From NCBI GenBank assembly GCA_021817845.1, contig JAKAFW010000006.1:1-64000 (forward strand): a DNA stretch of 64,000 nt, read 5' to 3'. The position numbers and the translations under genes were made by a program. The notes beneath the pieces are model-generated. The model searched no databases, was not told the origin of the DNA, and was given only the letters and a program-made list of their open reading frames with translations. Shown one piece after another: positions 54,222 to 63,262 of this stretch. Positions within the stretch are counted from its first letter, which is position 1. Every line of letters begins with the position of its first letter. This DNA is from FEN-1297 sp021817845 (GTDB lineage Bacteria > Bacteroidota > Ignavibacteria > Ignavibacteriales > Ignavibacteriaceae).

Positions 54222-55340
54222 TTAGCCTTTGAAAAACTCTTTTGCTTTGTCAGATACAAAGTCTAAAATCTTCTTTTCAAATATATTTCTGTCAAATTGC
54301 TTTGCATAATTGTTCAGCGCTACGGGATCAAAATTGTTTTGTGATTTTTCAAACCTTATGACTGCATCTTTAATTGAATCACCAGTCTGGCTTTCAAAAA
54401 GGATTCCTGTTTGGTTATCGATAATTGTTTCCGCGGTTCCTCCTTTATTTAACGCAATTACTGGTGTACCGCTTGCAAGCGCTTCTACCGGCATTATTCC
54501 AAAATCTTCATCTGCGGCAAAAACGAAAGCTTTAGCGTTTTGCATAAAGCTTTTCAGTTTCTCCAATGGCTGGTAGCCGGGAAATTCAATGTTGATTGTT
54601 GATTTGCGTTTTAATTTAGCTTCGTCCGGTCCATCACCAATAATTATTAGCTTTTTATCCGGCATTTGAGAAAACGCTTCGATTATCAGATCTATTCGTT
54701 TATAAGGTACAAAACGAGAAGCTGTCAGATAATAATTTTCCTTCCGGCTTCCGCATCCGAATTTATCAACATCTACTGGCGGATAAATTACTGCAGAATC
54801 CCGCCTGTAGATTTTTTTAATTCTTGAAGCAACATAATTTGAGTTGGCAATAAAATAATCGACTCTGTTTGCTGCATTCACATCCCACATCCTTATATAA
54901 TGCAAAATTGCTTTTGCAAAAGTTCCTTTTATTCCCTTCGTTAAATTTGATTCGCGCAAATACTGATGGGTCAAATCCCAAGCATACCTAATCGGCGTAT
55001 GGCAATAATTTATATGCAGCTGATTCGCGTTAGTCAAAACTCCTTTTGCAACCGCGTGCGAGCTTGAAATTATTAAATCATATTTTGAAAGATCAAACTG
55101 TTCTATTGCATAAGGAAAAAGCGGTAGAAAATTTCTGTGCTTTGTTCTAATCGATTTCCAGTTCTGGAGAAAAGAAGTTTGAGGAATTTTCTCCTTAGTA
55201 ACTATTTTTTGTTCTTCCGGAGTAAGCAAATTGAAAAGCACAAACACATCTGCGTCTTTCCAAATATTTGTTAACGACTCAACAACTCTTTCGGAGCCGG
55301 CATATCCCGCAAACCAATCGTGAACAATTGCTGTTTTCAA
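54222..55340 (-). CDS. Glycosyltransferase family 4
   Basis: A 372-residue GT-B enzyme. N-terminal VHDWFAGYAGSERVVESL matches the WbaZ-like mannosyltransferase group; the C-terminal nucleotide-sugar region shows ASRFVPYKRIDLIIEAF, IIGDGPDEAKLK and FVFAADEDFGIMPVEALASGTPVIAL with the catalytic E-x7-E. Probably adds mannose or a related sugar to the exopolysaccharide unit. 18 bp after the preceding gene. Confidence 0.9.
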   Translation of the reverse strand: MKTAIVHDWFAGYAGSERVVESLTNIWKDADVFVLFNLLTPEEQKIVTKEKIPQTSFLQNWKSIRTKHRNFLPLFPYAIEQFDLSKYDLIISSSHAVAKGVLTNANQLHINYCHTPIRYAWDLTHQYLRESNLTKGIKGTFAKAILHYIRMWDVNAANRVDYFIANSNYVASRIKKIYRRDSAVIYPPVDVDKFGCGSRKENYYLTASRFVPYKRIDLIIEAFSQMPDKKLIIIGDGPDEAKLKRKSTINIEFPGYQPLEKLKSFMQNAKAFVFAADEDFGIMPVEALASGTPVIALNKGGTAETIIDNQTGILFESQTGDSIKDAVIRFEKSQNNFDPVALNNYAKQFDRNIFEKKILDFVSDKAKEFFKG

Positions 55341-55358
55341 AAATGTCTCTTTCTAATT

Positions 55359-56513
55359 TTATACTGAGTCAAATAATCTCTTATACTGCTGTGAAAAATT
55401 TTTCATGCTGAACCTTTCTTCTACGGTCTTACTGGCATTATTTTTCACCCTTGTCATTTCGTCAGAATGAAAATTACGGATACAGTAACTCAACTTTTGA
55501 TAAAGCGCTTCTGCGTCAGAAGGAGCAATAAGAAAGCCGTCATAGCCATTTGTAATTATTTCTTTGGGACCGCCGATGTCCGAAGCGATAACAATTTTTC
55601 CAAAAGCCATTGCTTCTAAAACAGTAAAAGAAAACGCCTCCGCTATTTTAGAATAATTAATAACAATATCAATATCTGAATAAAGTTTTTGTTTAGATTT
55701 CTCAAACCCGCAAAAACAAATTTTATCTGAATTTCCGGATTCTTTGATCATCTTCTTCAGTTCAGTTTCGTAAACCAAAGAATCTGGTTCGGACGTTCTG
55801 ACATTGCCGTATATCCTGAGAAAGACATTTTTATTATCCGGCAAAATTCGGTTTACTGCAACAATAATAGTATCAATTGACTTTAATCTAATTATGCTTC
55901 CTACTACGCCGACACGGATACTGTTGTGACCGTTGTTTGTTATCATGTCAAAAACCGGCGGTTCAATTCCATGCCGGATAGTTATGATTTTATTATGTGA
56001 ACGGCTTATTAAAATGCCTCTAACGTTCTCTTCAACTGAATTAGATACACAAACAATTCTGAAAATGAAACGATTTAGTGTTCTCAATATTTTTGCTTCA
56101 ATTGACACTTCTTTATAAATAAGATGCTGCATTACTAAGATTTTTTTTGAAGTCAACAGCGCAGCAGGTAAGGATTGAAGTGCAGCAAAATTGCCATTTG
56201 CCAATATGAAATCAACTTTATAATGGAAAATTGCCCTCATTAAAAAAAATGTAGAAACAAAAACATTGCAAGCAATCTTTAACTTTGAAATGAAAGCCCA
56301 GCTATCTCCATTGCGAAATATTTTCTTTAAGCTTCTTATCAAAATTACTTTGATACTGTTTTGTTGATAAATACCGTAAGATTCTCCGGGAGGCGAAACG
56401 AACACGAAGTTATAATCCTTTACATTTTCAAAAAGTCTTAATAAAAATTCTTCTCCTCCACCCCAGCTATTTGCAACAGATACAATTAATATGTTTTTCT
56501 TTACCGGTTGCAT
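55359..56513 (-). CDS. Glycosyltransferase family 4
   Basis: A 384-residue GT-B enzyme, more diverged than its neighbour. N-terminal NSWGGGEEFLLRLFE is the acceptor-side glycine loop; the donor side has VGVVGSIIRLKSIDTIIVAV, IDIVINYSKIAEAFSFTVLEAMAFGKIVIASD and GGPKEIITNGYDGFLI. Sugar unknown. It begins with no gap after the GT2 gene. Confidence 0.88.
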   Translation of the reverse strand: MQPVKKNILIVSVANSWGGGEEFLLRLFENVKDYNFVFVSPPGESYGIYQQNSIKVILIRSLKKIFRNGDSWAFISKLKIACNVFVSTFFLMRAIFHYKVDFILANGNFAALQSLPAALLTSKKILVMQHLIYKEVSIEAKILRTLNRFIFRIVCVSNSVEENVRGILISRSHNKIITIRHGIEPPVFDMITNNGHNSIRVGVVGSIIRLKSIDTIIVAVNRILPDNKNVFLRIYGNVRTSEPDSLVYETELKKMIKESGNSDKICFCGFEKSKQKLYSDIDIVINYSKIAEAFSFTVLEAMAFGKIVIASDIGGPKEIITNGYDGFLIAPSDAEALYQKLSYCIRNFHSDEMTRVKNNASKTVEERFSMKNFSQQYKRLFDSV

Positions 56514-57374
56514 TCAATTCCAGTCTGTTGATTTATTTTTGGAATCAAAGAAGGACGAACTTTTAGCTCGCAAGTAAGTAAGATAGTGAACTAGATTTCT
56601 TGCAAGACGGATAACAATATTTTTATTTCGATAAAATCTATATGCTGGTAATTTCAATTTATGTTTAGCTGAAAGGCATTCTAAGCGTGCTTGTTTTGTT
56701 TGCCAATCTGCGGATGATTGGTTTTTATGAACCCGGTAATAAGCATGGATGCGTGGAATAAAACCGAAGCTTCCTTTCTCTGATATTCGCAGCCACAAAT
56801 CGTAATCTTCAACGGCTTTTAATTTTGGGTCTTCATCAAACCCTCCGTTTTGTTTTATTACTTCGGTTTTTACAAGTACAGTGGAACAGGTTATCGAATT
56901 TCCGTTTTTAATTAATTCATCTCTTGTTATAGCTGCTTTATGAAGCAAAGGCAAAACTTCATAGAAGGGAGAAAAAATATTTACTTCTCCGAATGTCACG
57001 CTCATCGAGTATATAAAATTCATTTCCGGATGCTTGAGAAAAAAAATAACTTGTTCTTGAAGTTTGTATTTATCCCATAAGTCATCTCCGTCAAGAAATG
57101 CAATTAAATCGGAATTGGATTTGCTTATTCCAAAATTCCTGGGTACCGAGGGAAGTCCGGCGTGGTTGATTGTATAATATTTAATGCGGTCATCTTTGAG
57201 AGCATACGTTTTTACAATTTCTAAAGTTTTGTCTTCAGAAGAATCGTCTACTAGAATAACTTCAAAGTTTTTATATGTCTGATTCAAAACAGAGGACAAT
57301 GTTTTTCCGATAAACTTTTCCATGTTGTAAGTTGTGATTATTACCGAAACGGATGGATTAGTTTTCAGGTTCAT
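56514..57374 (-). CDS. Glycosyltransferase family 2
   Basis: A 286-residue GT-A enzyme: SVIITTYNMEKFIGKTLSSVL, VDDSSEDKTLEIV, DXD motif in IAFLDGDDLWDKYKL, and the later KAVEDYDLWLRI (ED catalytic-base region). A basic C-terminal part probably binds the membrane. The acceptor is unknown. It lies 4 bp after the CgeB-like gene. Confidence 0.92.
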   Translation of the reverse strand: MNLKTNPSVSVIITTYNMEKFIGKTLSSVLNQTYKNFEVILVDDSSEDKTLEIVKTYALKDDRIKYYTINHAGLPSVPRNFGISKSNSDLIAFLDGDDLWDKYKLQEQVIFFLKHPEMNFIYSMSVTFGEVNIFSPFYEVLPLLHKAAITRDELIKNGNSITCSTVLVKTEVIKQNGGFDEDPKLKAVEDYDLWLRISEKGSFGFIPRIHAYYRVHKNQSSADWQTKQARLECLSAKHKLKLPAYRFYRNKNIVIRLARNLVHYLTYLRAKSSSFFDSKNKSTDWN

Positions 57375-57378
57375 CAGA

Positions 57379-58392
57379 TTACTTTAAGACTTGTTCAACT
57401 AAATTTTTAAGGTATAACTGTGCGGTATGCTCGCGCTGAGAGTGCTCGTAACCCCTGTTCGCAATGGAATTTCTTAACTCATCATTATTCAAGAAAAATT
57501 TAATCTCACCGGGAAGCTGCCTTACATCTTCGTATACGGCAATTTCTTTGTCGATTTCATATATCTGATTCAAGCCCGGAATAAAGTAGCTCAATTGAAA
57601 TCCACTGCATGCATTAATTTCGAAATGTCTTCCCTTAACTTGCTCTTTGTTTTTTTTAAGGAGTAAAAGCTGTTTAATGTTTTTAAATGATGGCAAAGAC
57701 CATATCAAAAAAGAAATATCATAACTACTTGAATTTGAAAGATTAAGATTTATCTTGGATTGGTTAAAAACCCCTATCATTTCATCCTGGGATATCCATC
57801 TGCCGCTTTTCCCCCAACCTCTTCCAAAAATGTTTAATCTTATTCCCTCTTTCTCCAAAAGATGTTTTACCCAGTTTCTAAAGGGGCTGTAACCACCGAT
57901 AAAAGAAACATCATACTTTTTTTCAATATCTAATTTTTTATAGATGGATGAATTAAACCCAAACGGCGAATAAATGACGTTCTTAATCCCTTCAAGTTTA
58001 TATTGTTGAAACATATAATAATCGGGCGTTGAGAAATAATCAAAATATTTTATCCAGTGACGGACAAACTTTTGTCTCCAGGGATCATCAAAAAAATAGA
58101 TGATTGTTTTTGTATACTTCCTAAGAGATGAAATGATCTCTTCATCAAATTGCCCTTCCCAAAGTAAACAGAAAATTGCAACATCCGGTTTGTCTCGAAG
58201 AATGACTTCCTTAAGTTTTTTATTCATCATTTCTTTGCCGGCTTGCTTGTATTCTGAATAGTAATCATACAGTAAAACATTTTCTTTCCCGAACACATCA
58301 CACAAAGGTAAATAGACGTTGTAATACTCATAAGAAAAACCTCGTTCTTCATAGCCATAATCGTATTTCATTATTGCGACAACTATCTTCAT
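57379..58392 (-). CDS. CgeB-like glycosyltransferase
   Basis: A 337-residue protein of the CgeB/DUF3880 glycosyltransferase group: N-terminal VVAIMKYDYGYEERGFSYEY, central IYFFDDPWRQKFVRHWIKYF and YDVSFIGGYSPFRNWVKHLL, and the C-terminal FEINACSGFQLSYFIPGL with the family's E-A-C-G-type donor motif. In other bacteria such enzymes decorate surface glycans. 14 bp after the flippase gene. Confidence 0.85.
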   Translation of the reverse strand: MKIVVAIMKYDYGYEERGFSYEYYNVYLPLCDVFGKENVLLYDYYSEYKQAGKEMMNKKLKEVILRDKPDVAIFCLLWEGQFDEEIISSLRKYTKTIIYFFDDPWRQKFVRHWIKYFDYFSTPDYYMFQQYKLEGIKNVIYSPFGFNSSIYKKLDIEKKYDVSFIGGYSPFRNWVKHLLEKEGIRLNIFGRGWGKSGRWISQDEMIGVFNQSKINLNLSNSSSYDISFLIWSLPSFKNIKQLLLLKKNKEQVKGRHFEINACSGFQLSYFIPGLNQIYEIDKEIAVYEDVRQLPGEIKFFLNNDELRNSIANRGYEHSQREHTAQLYLKNLVEQVLK

Positions 58393-58406
58393 ATAATTTG
58401 TATTCT

Positions 58407-59744
58407 CTATTCTAAAGAAAATTTAAAGCCCGATATAATTCTTTTGTTAATAAAAGCCACATGTATAAGATAAATAATTCCGGCAATAAGCACTGTATAA
58501 GCTACTCCGTTTATACCAAGGTTTTTTATGAGAAAAATATTTAATAGAACCGAAACCACTCCTATCAATATTTTTGGAGCAAGATATTTATTGGGTAGAT
58601 TTAATGCCATGCCCAAAACAGTATGCGCTTGTCCGGTAAAAAACATTCCTGTACCGAAACATAAAAGTGGAAGCAAGTACCAATAAACAGTGTAACTTTT
58701 ATTGCTTACTAATGAGATTAATTCTTTCCCGAAGAAATATGTAACTAAAGTTGAGAAAACCGAAATTACAAATATCACCAACATATTTATGCGGATGTAG
58801 TGAAAGCCCATTCTGACATTTTCGGCATTGTTAAGATCGGAATATTGCTTGAAGATAATCGGAGTTGCAAACTCGGAGATAATATTGTTTGGAATAATAA
58901 CAAGCGCATTTACTATTGCCAGCATTATTGCGTAGATACCTACATCTGCTGTTGAAAGTAGTCCGTTGATAATCCATTTCTCGCCGTTCAGTTGAAGCCA
59001 TCCGCTTAATCCCCATATTAAAAAAGGCAAAACATACCGGAATAGTTTTGTACCCATTTCTTTGTGTGCACCTTTAATAAAGGCTTTGTCGTGTGCTGGT
59101 TCTTCCGGTAAAAATCTTTCAAAGAATTTTATCTTTATAAACGCAAATAAAATTGTATTAAACACCAGAGCAATAAAAACATTTTTAAGTTCTAAAAGAT
59201 CAAATTGTTTTAACAAAACCAGGTAGACTATTATCGCCGCTTTTTCAATACCTTGAATGATTGAGTTCTCTTTTCTTTTGCGAACGAGGTTCAACACAGA
59301 ATTAAAAAACTCATCTACCTTAAAAGTGACTACATAAATTCCGGTAATTAAAAAGAAAAATGAAGATAATGGGAAGTTGAATAGTGGCGAGAATAAATAA
59401 AACACTACCGCAAGTATGAAAAGCATAATTCCTGATATCAAAAGGACTCTGTAAATTAGTTTGACGAAAATATTGGAGAGTGATTTCTCAAGGTAGTGAT
59501 AATAAAATCGTAAAAAACCCTGAAGCACAGGACCGTAAAAGAGCAATCCAAAAAATGCGGTAACGGTTATTACCAACGTGTAAATCCCGTATTGAGCGGC
59601 GCCCATATTGGAAAGGATTTTCACAATTACAAAACTCAAAACAACCGTTGTAAGCTGTCCTATGAATACCCAGCTCATTTCCGTAACCGAATCCGGGTTG
59701 ATTTTTGATCGAATCAAATAAAAAAGCTTTTTAAATTGATCCAT
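58407..59744 (-). CDS. Oligosaccharide flippase (Wzx-type, MOP superfamily)
   Basis: A 445-residue membrane protein with about 12-14 spans. It starts with SWVFIGQLTTVVLSFVIVKI and GAAQYGIYTLVIT as in polysaccharide-exporting Wzx proteins; the second half has NIISEFATPIIFKQYSDLN and a long hydrophobic tail. It would flip the lipid-linked repeat unit across the inner membrane. First gene of the cluster. No wzy polymerase is recognisable in the window, so polymerisation or export genes lie elsewhere or are of another type. Confidence 0.88.
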   Translation of the reverse strand: MDQFKKLFYLIRSKINPDSVTEMSWVFIGQLTTVVLSFVIVKILSNMGAAQYGIYTLVITVTAFFGLLFYGPVLQGFLRFYYHYLEKSLSNIFVKLIYRVLLISGIMLFILAVVFYLFSPLFNFPLSSFFFLITGIYVVTFKVDEFFNSVLNLVRKRKENSIIQGIEKAAIIVYLVLLKQFDLLELKNVFIALVFNTILFAFIKIKFFERFLPEEPAHDKAFIKGAHKEMGTKLFRYVLPFLIWGLSGWLQLNGEKWIINGLLSTADVGIYAIMLAIVNALVIIPNNIISEFATPIIFKQYSDLNNAENVRMGFHYIRINMLVIFVISVFSTLVTYFFGKELISLVSNKSYTVYWYLLPLLCFGTGMFFTGQAHTVLGMALNLPNKYLAPKILIGVVSVLLNIFLIKNLGINGVAYTVLIAGIIYLIHVAFINKRIISGFKFSLE

Positions 59745-59979
59745 AACCAGGAAATTTGATTTCAGAATATTGTCCTCTGTAAATGGAATTCATTTATAAT
59801 TTCCGCCGGATAGTTGTTGCACGTTTCTTAGTGACAAATATAGAAAAAATTACTCGTATTTTTATACTTTGTTATTGCAGGATAATCCGTAATTTTATCC
59901 AGTAAGAATCAAACTTCTATGCGATTTTGATTTTTAAGGTTCAAACAATGTGAGATGAGTAAATAATTTACGATTTCTT

Positions 59980-60768
59980 TTGGAAAACAATAATAAAATA
60001 TCTTCTATCGTAATCGCCAAGGACGAAGAACAAAACATTAAAAGATGCCTGCAAAGCCAGCTTTGCTGCATTAATGAAATTGTTGTCCTGGTGGATGAAA
60101 ATTCTTCCGATAAAACTTTAGAAATTGTTAAATCTTTTCCGGAAATAAAATATGAAGTCGTAAGATGGATGGGTTTCGCGCAGACCAAACAATATGGGCT
60201 CTCTTTAACGACAAATGATTGGATATTCTGGATTGACGCCGACGAAGTTATAACTGATGCGCTTGCTCAAGAATTGAATGAGTTTAAAAAGACAGATAAT
60301 AAATTTAGCGCTTATACAGCTCCGAGACTTGCGAACTTCTTGGGACGCTGGATTAAGCACAGCGGCTGGTACCCCGGAAGAGTAACAAGATTGTTTAATA
60401 AAAAATTTGCGCGCTTTAGCCAAAAAGATGTCCATGAAGATTTAATAGTTGATGGAAAGACAGGCAACCTTAATGGAAATCTTCTTCATTACACAGATCC
60501 ATCTATCAAACATTATTTCCAAAAGTTTAACAACTATACTTCGCTCGCCGCAGAAGAGTTGATTAAGAAGAATAAAAAATTCTCTGTCTCAGACATAATC
60601 CTTCGACCGTTTTTTATTTTCATAAAGATGTATTTCCTCAAAATGGGATTCTTAGATGGAATCCAGGGTTTCATTCTCGCCGTGTTTTCGTCAGCGTATG
60701 TTTTTACGAAATATTGTAAATTTTGGGAGACCAAAAATAAAGATAATAACAATGGGGTTATGGAATAA
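59980..60768 (+). CDS. Glycosyltransferase family 2 (WaaE/KdtX-like)
   Basis: A 262-residue GT-A enzyme resembling LPS core heptosyl/glucosyl transferases of the WaaE group: SSIVIAKDEEQNIKRCLQS, VLVDENSSDKTLEIVKSF, FWIDADEVIT as DXD, and the RVTRLFNKKFARFSQKDVHE segment. A hydrophobic C-terminal stretch may bind the membrane. The start appears to be TTG at 59980, since no ATG precedes the conserved region and no good ribosome site is seen. Divergent from the exopolysaccharide operon; followed by nadK after 2 bp. Confidence 0.88.
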   Translation: MENNNKISSIVIAKDEEQNIKRCLQSQLCCINEIVVLVDENSSDKTLEIVKSFPEIKYEVVRWMGFAQTKQYGLSLTTNDWIFWIDADEVITDALAQELNEFKKTDNKFSAYTAPRLANFLGRWIKHSGWYPGRVTRLFNKKFARFSQKDVHEDLIVDGKTGNLNGNLLHYTDPSIKHYFQKFNNYTSLAAEELIKKNKKFSVSDIILRPFFIFIKMYFLKMGFLDGIQGFILAVFSSAYVFTKYCKFWETKNKDNNNGVME

Positions 60769-60770
60769 AA

Positions 60771-61661
60771 ATGACAATCGGTATAATTGCAAATATTAAT
60801 AAGCCCAAAGTAGTTGAAGTTGTTTCTAGCTTTGTTAGAAAACTTAAAGCAAACGGAATGAGTTTTCTAATCAGCGAAGCTTTACTTGTCAAGAAAGATC
60901 TCTTTACTGAAAAAACCAACAAATCAAATTTTGTAAATGACGACAAGCTTTGTAAAAATTCGGATATAATTATTTCTATCGGCGGTGACGGCACAATGCT
61001 TGCAACAGCCTACAAAGCACAGTTCCACAATACTCCCGTGCTGGGCGTTAATCTTGGAAAGCTCGGATTTCTTGTTGAAGCTAACGTCAACCAGATGGAT
61101 ATTTTTATTGATGAAATAAAAACTGGTAATTATGAAATTGAAGAAAGAATGATCATTGAAAGCCAATGTTGCGGACATATCCTTGAAAAACTTTATGCAA
61201 TAAATGATTTTGTTATCGACAAAGCCGGCTGGCCTAAAATGATTGATATAAATATTGCCGTCGACTCAGAATATCTTACAACTTTTGCCGCTGATGGTTT
61301 GATAATTTCTACGCCAACCGGTTCAACAGGCTATTCACTTTCTGTTGGCGGACCAATTGTAAGTCCTAAAACCGATGTTATAATTTTATCGCCGATTTCT
61401 CCGCATAGCTTAACAGTAAGACCAATAGTTTTTCCCGGCAATGAGGAAATTTCAATAAAAGCAAATTCGCTTTATAAAGAAATCCAGGTTAACTGCGATG
61501 GTCAGCGGGTATTTTCATTTGCCCCTCCGCTTGAACTAAAAATTAAAAAAAGCCCGCGCCCGCTTAAGTTAGTTCACACTTCGTTTTCAAGCTACTTTGA
61601 AACGCTTCGTACTAAACTCCTTTGGGGCATTGACCTTAGAAATAATAATCTTCACAAATAG
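60771..61661 (+). CDS. nadK: NAD kinase
   Basis: Phosphorylates NAD to NADP. A 296-residue protein with IISIGGDGTMLATAYKA (GGDG ATP/NAD motif), the NE/ND motif in YAINDFVIDKAG, FAADGLIISTPTGSTGYSLSVGGPI, and SPISPHSLTVRPIVFP. It lies 2 bp after a glycosyltransferase gene and 8 bp before the thioredoxin-like gene, so all three should be one transcript. Confidence 0.96.
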   Translation: MTIGIIANINKPKVVEVVSSFVRKLKANGMSFLISEALLVKKDLFTEKTNKSNFVNDDKLCKNSDIIISIGGDGTMLATAYKAQFHNTPVLGVNLGKLGFLVEANVNQMDIFIDEIKTGNYEIEERMIIESQCCGHILEKLYAINDFVIDKAGWPKMIDINIAVDSEYLTTFAADGLIISTPTGSTGYSLSVGGPIVSPKTDVIILSPISPHSLTVRPIVFPGNEEISIKANSLYKEIQVNCDGQRVFSFAPPLELKIKKSPRPLKLVHTSFSSYFETLRTKLLWGIDLRNNNLHK

Positions 61662-61669
61662 GTATAACA

Positions 61670-62182
61670 ATGAAAAGTATTTTCTTTCTCTCATTTTTTT
61701 TTATCTTAGGATTTAAAGCTATGGCTCAAAATAAAGATACGGTGGTTACCGATATTTTATCCGGCAGACCTATGCTGCTCGGCGTTTGCAACCGGGAAGC
61801 TTTGAAGGATACAAGTTATTACTGGTGGTTTGAGTCAGAATATGACCTTTATAATGTTGATACCACTTCGCTTGAAAAGTTATCCGGAAAGATGAATGAT
61901 ATAAAAATCACTGTGGTTATGGGAACATGGTGTAGCGACAGCCGTAGAGAAGTCCCTCGTTTATTCAAAATTTTAGATTTCCTGAAATATCCATCTGATA
62001 ATGTTTATATGATTATGGTCGGTAGAGATAGAAAAGGAAAGGGCAACGAAGCCGATAGCCTGGATATTGAAAGAGTTCCTACGATTATTTTTTATCGTGG
62101 TGGTAAAGAACTCGGAAGAATTATTGAATCGCCCACAGTAACTCTTGAAAAAGATATGCTAAAGATTATAGATCATGAATAG
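61670..62182 (+). CDS. Exported thioredoxin-fold protein with WCSDSR motif
   Basis: A 170-residue exported protein: signal peptide about 1-19 (ending KAMAQ). The thioredoxin fold covers about 70-165. The usual WCxxC is MGTWCSDSRREVPR, so only one cysteine remains and the second is serine. This form is common in Bacteroidota proteins annotated as thioredoxin family. The cis-proline is in ERVPTIIFYRGG. It may act as a thiol-binding or monothiol reductase in the periplasm, not a standard disulfide exchanger. Confidence 0.87.
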   Translation: MKSIFFLSFFFILGFKAMAQNKDTVVTDILSGRPMLLGVCNREALKDTSYYWWFESEYDLYNVDTTSLEKLSGKMNDIKITVVMGTWCSDSRREVPRLFKILDFLKYPSDNVYMIMVGRDRKGKGNEADSLDIERVPTIIFYRGGKELGRIIESPTVTLEKDMLKIIDHE

Positions 62183-62268
62183 TCGCCGGACAAAGTCCTT
62201 TCTGATTTAAGTTGCAGAAAATAATTTAATACTACTTAAACTTGAACCTGAACTTTTTAAGCTCCTCA

Positions 62269-62886
62269 TTATTTGCGGCGCTCATATTTTCCCATCAATT
62301 CTCCTTCGGCAAGAATATGTCCTTCCATTGCTTTAAGCAACTGGTTTTTTGTCGGTCCCGATTCGAGATGATGATGAAGTATCGTATCCAATCCGTAAAT
62401 CTTAAAAATATATCGATGTGGTTTTCCGGGAGGGGGACACGGGCCGCCGTATGCAACATGACCGAAACTATTTGTTCCTACCATTACTTCGTCAGGAATG
62501 TTTCTTGAAGGAGTAACATCTTCGTGAAGTTCCTTCAAATTGGCGGGGATATTATAAATTATCCAATGTACAAAATCACCGCCAGGTGCATCCGGATCGC
62601 TTAAAATTATTGCGAATGATTTTATTCCATTTGTCGTTTCGGTCCAATGTAATTGCGGAGAAATATTGCCGCCTTCGCATGTGTATTTGGCAGGAATAAA
62701 TTCCCCACTCTTAAACGAAGAGCTGTGAATTTTGATTTCCATTTTTTTATGCTCCTTTTTTGTTTGAGAAAACAAATTAATTAAATTATAATTCAGTAAA
62801 ACAAGAAAAAGAAAAAATGATAATCTATAAATTTTAGCGGGAGAGGATGAATTAGAAAAATCCAGGTGTAATAATAAATTTTTCAT
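62269..62886 (-). CDS. YbhB/YbcL-type PEBP (Raf-kinase-inhibitor-like) protein
   Basis: A 205-residue phosphatidylethanolamine-binding-protein homologue. The ligand pocket reads ILSDPDAPGGDFVHWIIYNIP and HVAYGGPCPPPGKPHRYIFK, typical of bacterial YbhB/YbcL. Two starts are possible. From 62886 there is a hydrophobic segment (SFFLFLVLLNYNLINLFSQ) that could be a signal peptide. From 62742 (MEIKIHSSSFKSG) there is a strong AAAAGGAG ribosome site inside the longer frame. The function of bacterial PEBPs is not settled. Confidence 0.88.
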   Translation of the reverse strand: MKNLLLHLDFSNSSSPAKIYRLSFFLFLVLLNYNLINLFSQTKKEHKKMEIKIHSSSFKSGEFIPAKYTCEGGNISPQLHWTETTNGIKSFAIILSDPDAPGGDFVHWIIYNIPANLKELHEDVTPSRNIPDEVMVGTNSFGHVAYGGPCPPPGKPHRYIFKIYGLDTILHHHLESGPTKNQLLKAMEGHILAEGELMGKYERRK

Positions 62887-63114
62887 AATGAAACTCTTAA
62901 ATTTCTTTGGATAAATTAAAGCTTTAACATCTATATATCAACTCCTATTCTTATTTTGTTATCGCCATTTTAATTTTTACTTACCTAGTCACCTAACCAA
63001 ACTAAGCAAATGCAGTAATCCCAGTATTTATGCTGAAGTGAACAAAATACCAATTACCCGTGTTTTATTCCATAATATACTAATTGAAAATTATTATTAA
63101 ATTTAATCTTTAAT

Positions 63115-63240
63115 TATTATCTCACTTTACGCAAAAAGTTATTATTACATAGTGAGAAACCTCCGAGGTTTTCCTAAACCTCGGAGTTTTGCAGTTCACT
63201 TCCTTTATATTTGACATTGCCTGCGTAAGTTGAGTTATTA
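63115..63240. repeat. Palindromic MITE-like element, class B, copy 3
   Basis: The most complete class-B copy. Ends TATTATCTCACTTTACGCA (63115-63133) and, reversed, TAATAACTCAACTTACGCA (63222-63240) agree at 15 of 19 positions. The hairpin CTCCGAGGTTT-TCCT-AAACCTCGGAG lies at 63161-63186. It ends 22 bp before the hemL start and contains TATATTTG (63206-63213), which resembles a Bacteroidota -7 box. The remaining part of the 376-bp gap (62887-63114) shows nothing recognisable. Confidence 0.75.
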
Positions 63241-63262
63241 TCTCAAATAGAAACGGAAAATC

